A stretch of DNA of 34,534 bases from Lachnospiraceae bacterium (GTDB taxonomy: Bacteria; Bacillota; Clostridia; Lachnospirales; Lachnospiraceae). A program made the position numbers and the translations under genes. Within the stretch, counting starts at the first letter, position 1; each line of letters starts with the position of its first letter. Shown here one piece after another: positions 34,252 through 34,534 of the stretch. The DNA is taken from positions 1-34,534 of the forward strand of contig JAILES010000053.1 of the NCBI GenBank assembly GCA_024687205.1. The letters run 5' to 3'. The notes beneath the pieces were generated by a model. It was not told the origin of the DNA. It did not search any database and saw only the letters and a list, made by a program, of their open reading frames with translations.

Positions 34252-34325
34252 AAGCCACCACCTCCTGTTGAAGTCGGCGCGGCTTATTTACGCCCCCGGC
34301 CACCTGATTAATTGCATTATCAAGG

Positions 34326-34374
34326 TACACATTGTGTTCATTATATCACAGTATTAAAAAGAACACAATGTGTA
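34326..34374. repeat. Operator-like 14-bp inverted repeat flanking the toxin promoter
   Basis: TACACATTGTGTTC (34326-34339) and GAACACAATGTGTA (34361-34374) are perfect inverted copies 21 nt apart. Each arm is itself near-palindromic (ACACA-N-TGTGT). One arm covers the -35, the other abuts the -10 of the minus-strand toxin promoter. Confidence 0.8.
34340..34368 (-). promoter_or_regulatory. Promoter of the holin-like toxin
   Basis: On the minus strand TTGTGT (34363-34368), 17-nt spacer, TATAAT (34340-34345) with an upstream TGA (extended -10). The leader is about 80 nt, with the repeats described for 34084-34320. Confidence 0.7.
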
Positions 34375-34379
34375 TATTT

Positions 34380-34534
34380 ATGTTCGGGAAATGGGGCGGT
34401 AGCACGGAAATAGAAAATGTGTTAAGATATCTGCAGAACAGCAGAAGAGCCATGGCGGTAGATGATACCACCAGAGAGCTTGACGGATATATAGTCAGCG
34501 TAAGAAAAAACGCTGAACTGAAGGGGGCCTATAT
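34380..34534 (+). CDS. Partial open frame resembling the C-terminus of Rpn/PDDEXK_2 proteins (cut by window edge)
   Basis: From ATG 34380 (in-frame ATG also at 34368) the frame stays open for 51 codons to the window end. It contains E-N-V-L-R-Y-L-Q and, further on, T-R-E-L-D-G-Y-I-V-S-V-R-K-N-A-E-L-K. This resembles the C-terminal region of Rpn-like PD-(D/E)xK nucleases/transposase-like proteins (PF12784) abundant in Lachnospiraceae, where this segment follows the nuclease domain. Here no nuclease domain precedes it and no ribosome site is visible, so it may be a 5'-truncated remnant. Identity is tentative. Confidence 0.4.
   Translation, partial: MFGKWGGSTEIENVLRYLQNSRRAMAVDDTTRELDGYIVSVRKNAELKGAY

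Larger units (their letters stand above)
34084..34320. repeat. Nested inverted duplication bracketing the toxin-antitoxin locus
   Basis: ATAATGCAATTAAT (34084-34097) is repeated exactly in inverse at 34307-34320. Further in, AGCCGCGCCG (34114-34123) recurs inverted at 34275-34284, with GTGGNCGG also shared between. The 5' regions of the antitoxin RNA and toxin mRNA are therefore the same in sense, which suggests one arose from the other. Confidence 0.8.

Overview
The window looks like a chromosomal segment of an anaerobic, low-to-moderate GC Clostridia, most likely a Lachnospiraceae (Butyrivibrio/Roseburia-like) genome. This rests on family content only: tandem large hybrid histidine kinases with a D-H-M-M-P receiver motif, 26-residue BspA-type repeat surface proteins, a short-form adenosylhomocysteinase, Firmicutes-type ribosome binding sites (AGGAGG), TTGATT-17-TATAAT promoters, and tRNA genes without encoded CCA. 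No taxonomic search was possible.

Layout. (1) 1-8977: one tightly packed + strand operon. It runs from the C-terminal end of a methyl-accepting chemotaxis protein to a receiver protein with a decayed kinase ATPase domain (a pseudo-kinase), then three large membrane hybrid histidine kinases. The last kinase carries a C-terminal DegV (fatty-acid-binding) domain. (2) 9026-13286: tRNA-Leu(TAA) on the minus strand, a divergent NAGPA-type lipoprotein, an MTA/SAH deaminase (mtaD), and convergent adenosylhomocysteinase (ahcY) whose promoter carries a perfect palindrome. (3) 13397-20773: a CheY-like regulator with its own promoter and terminator, then an operon of a cytidylate-kinase-like protein, BspA-repeat surface protein 1, deoD purine nucleoside phosphorylase and BspA-repeat surface protein 2. 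(4) 20803-27456: an operon of a dynamin-like GTPase, an M3 (oligoendopeptidase F-like) peptidase and an oligopeptide-type substrate-binding lipoprotein. (5) 27629-29412: an HD phosphohydrolase-like gene on the minus strand, tRNA-Arg(ACG), and a zinc-ribbon lipoprotein. (6) 29466-33848: a clear promoter, a structured leader, and a four-gene cassette: AAA+-like protein without a visible P-loop, soluble VirD4/TraG-like ATPase with an altered P-loop, NA37/NdpA-type nucleoid-associated protein, and a divergent phosphoribosyltransferase. The cassette ends at a strong terminator. No relaxase or secretion-channel gene lies beside it. (7) 33830-34534: a small XRE-type regulator, a very compact type I toxin-antitoxin candidate (26-residue hydrophobic toxin, 3'-overlapping antisense RNA, shared terminator), and the start of a truncated open frame resembling the C-terminus of Rpn/PDDEXK_2 proteins.

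How the parts fit. Region 1 is a multi-step phosphorelay: two kinases have their own HPt domains, one has DegV, and a pseudo-kinase/receiver could act as shared acceptor or decoy. Regions 2-3 hold three enzymes of SAH/MTA/nucleoside recycling (mtaD, ahcY, deoD), but in separate transcription units. The best candidates for an undescribed system are the region 6 cassette and the kinase-DegV fusion. The region 7 toxin-antitoxin locus was found by reading below the length of ordinary gene calls.
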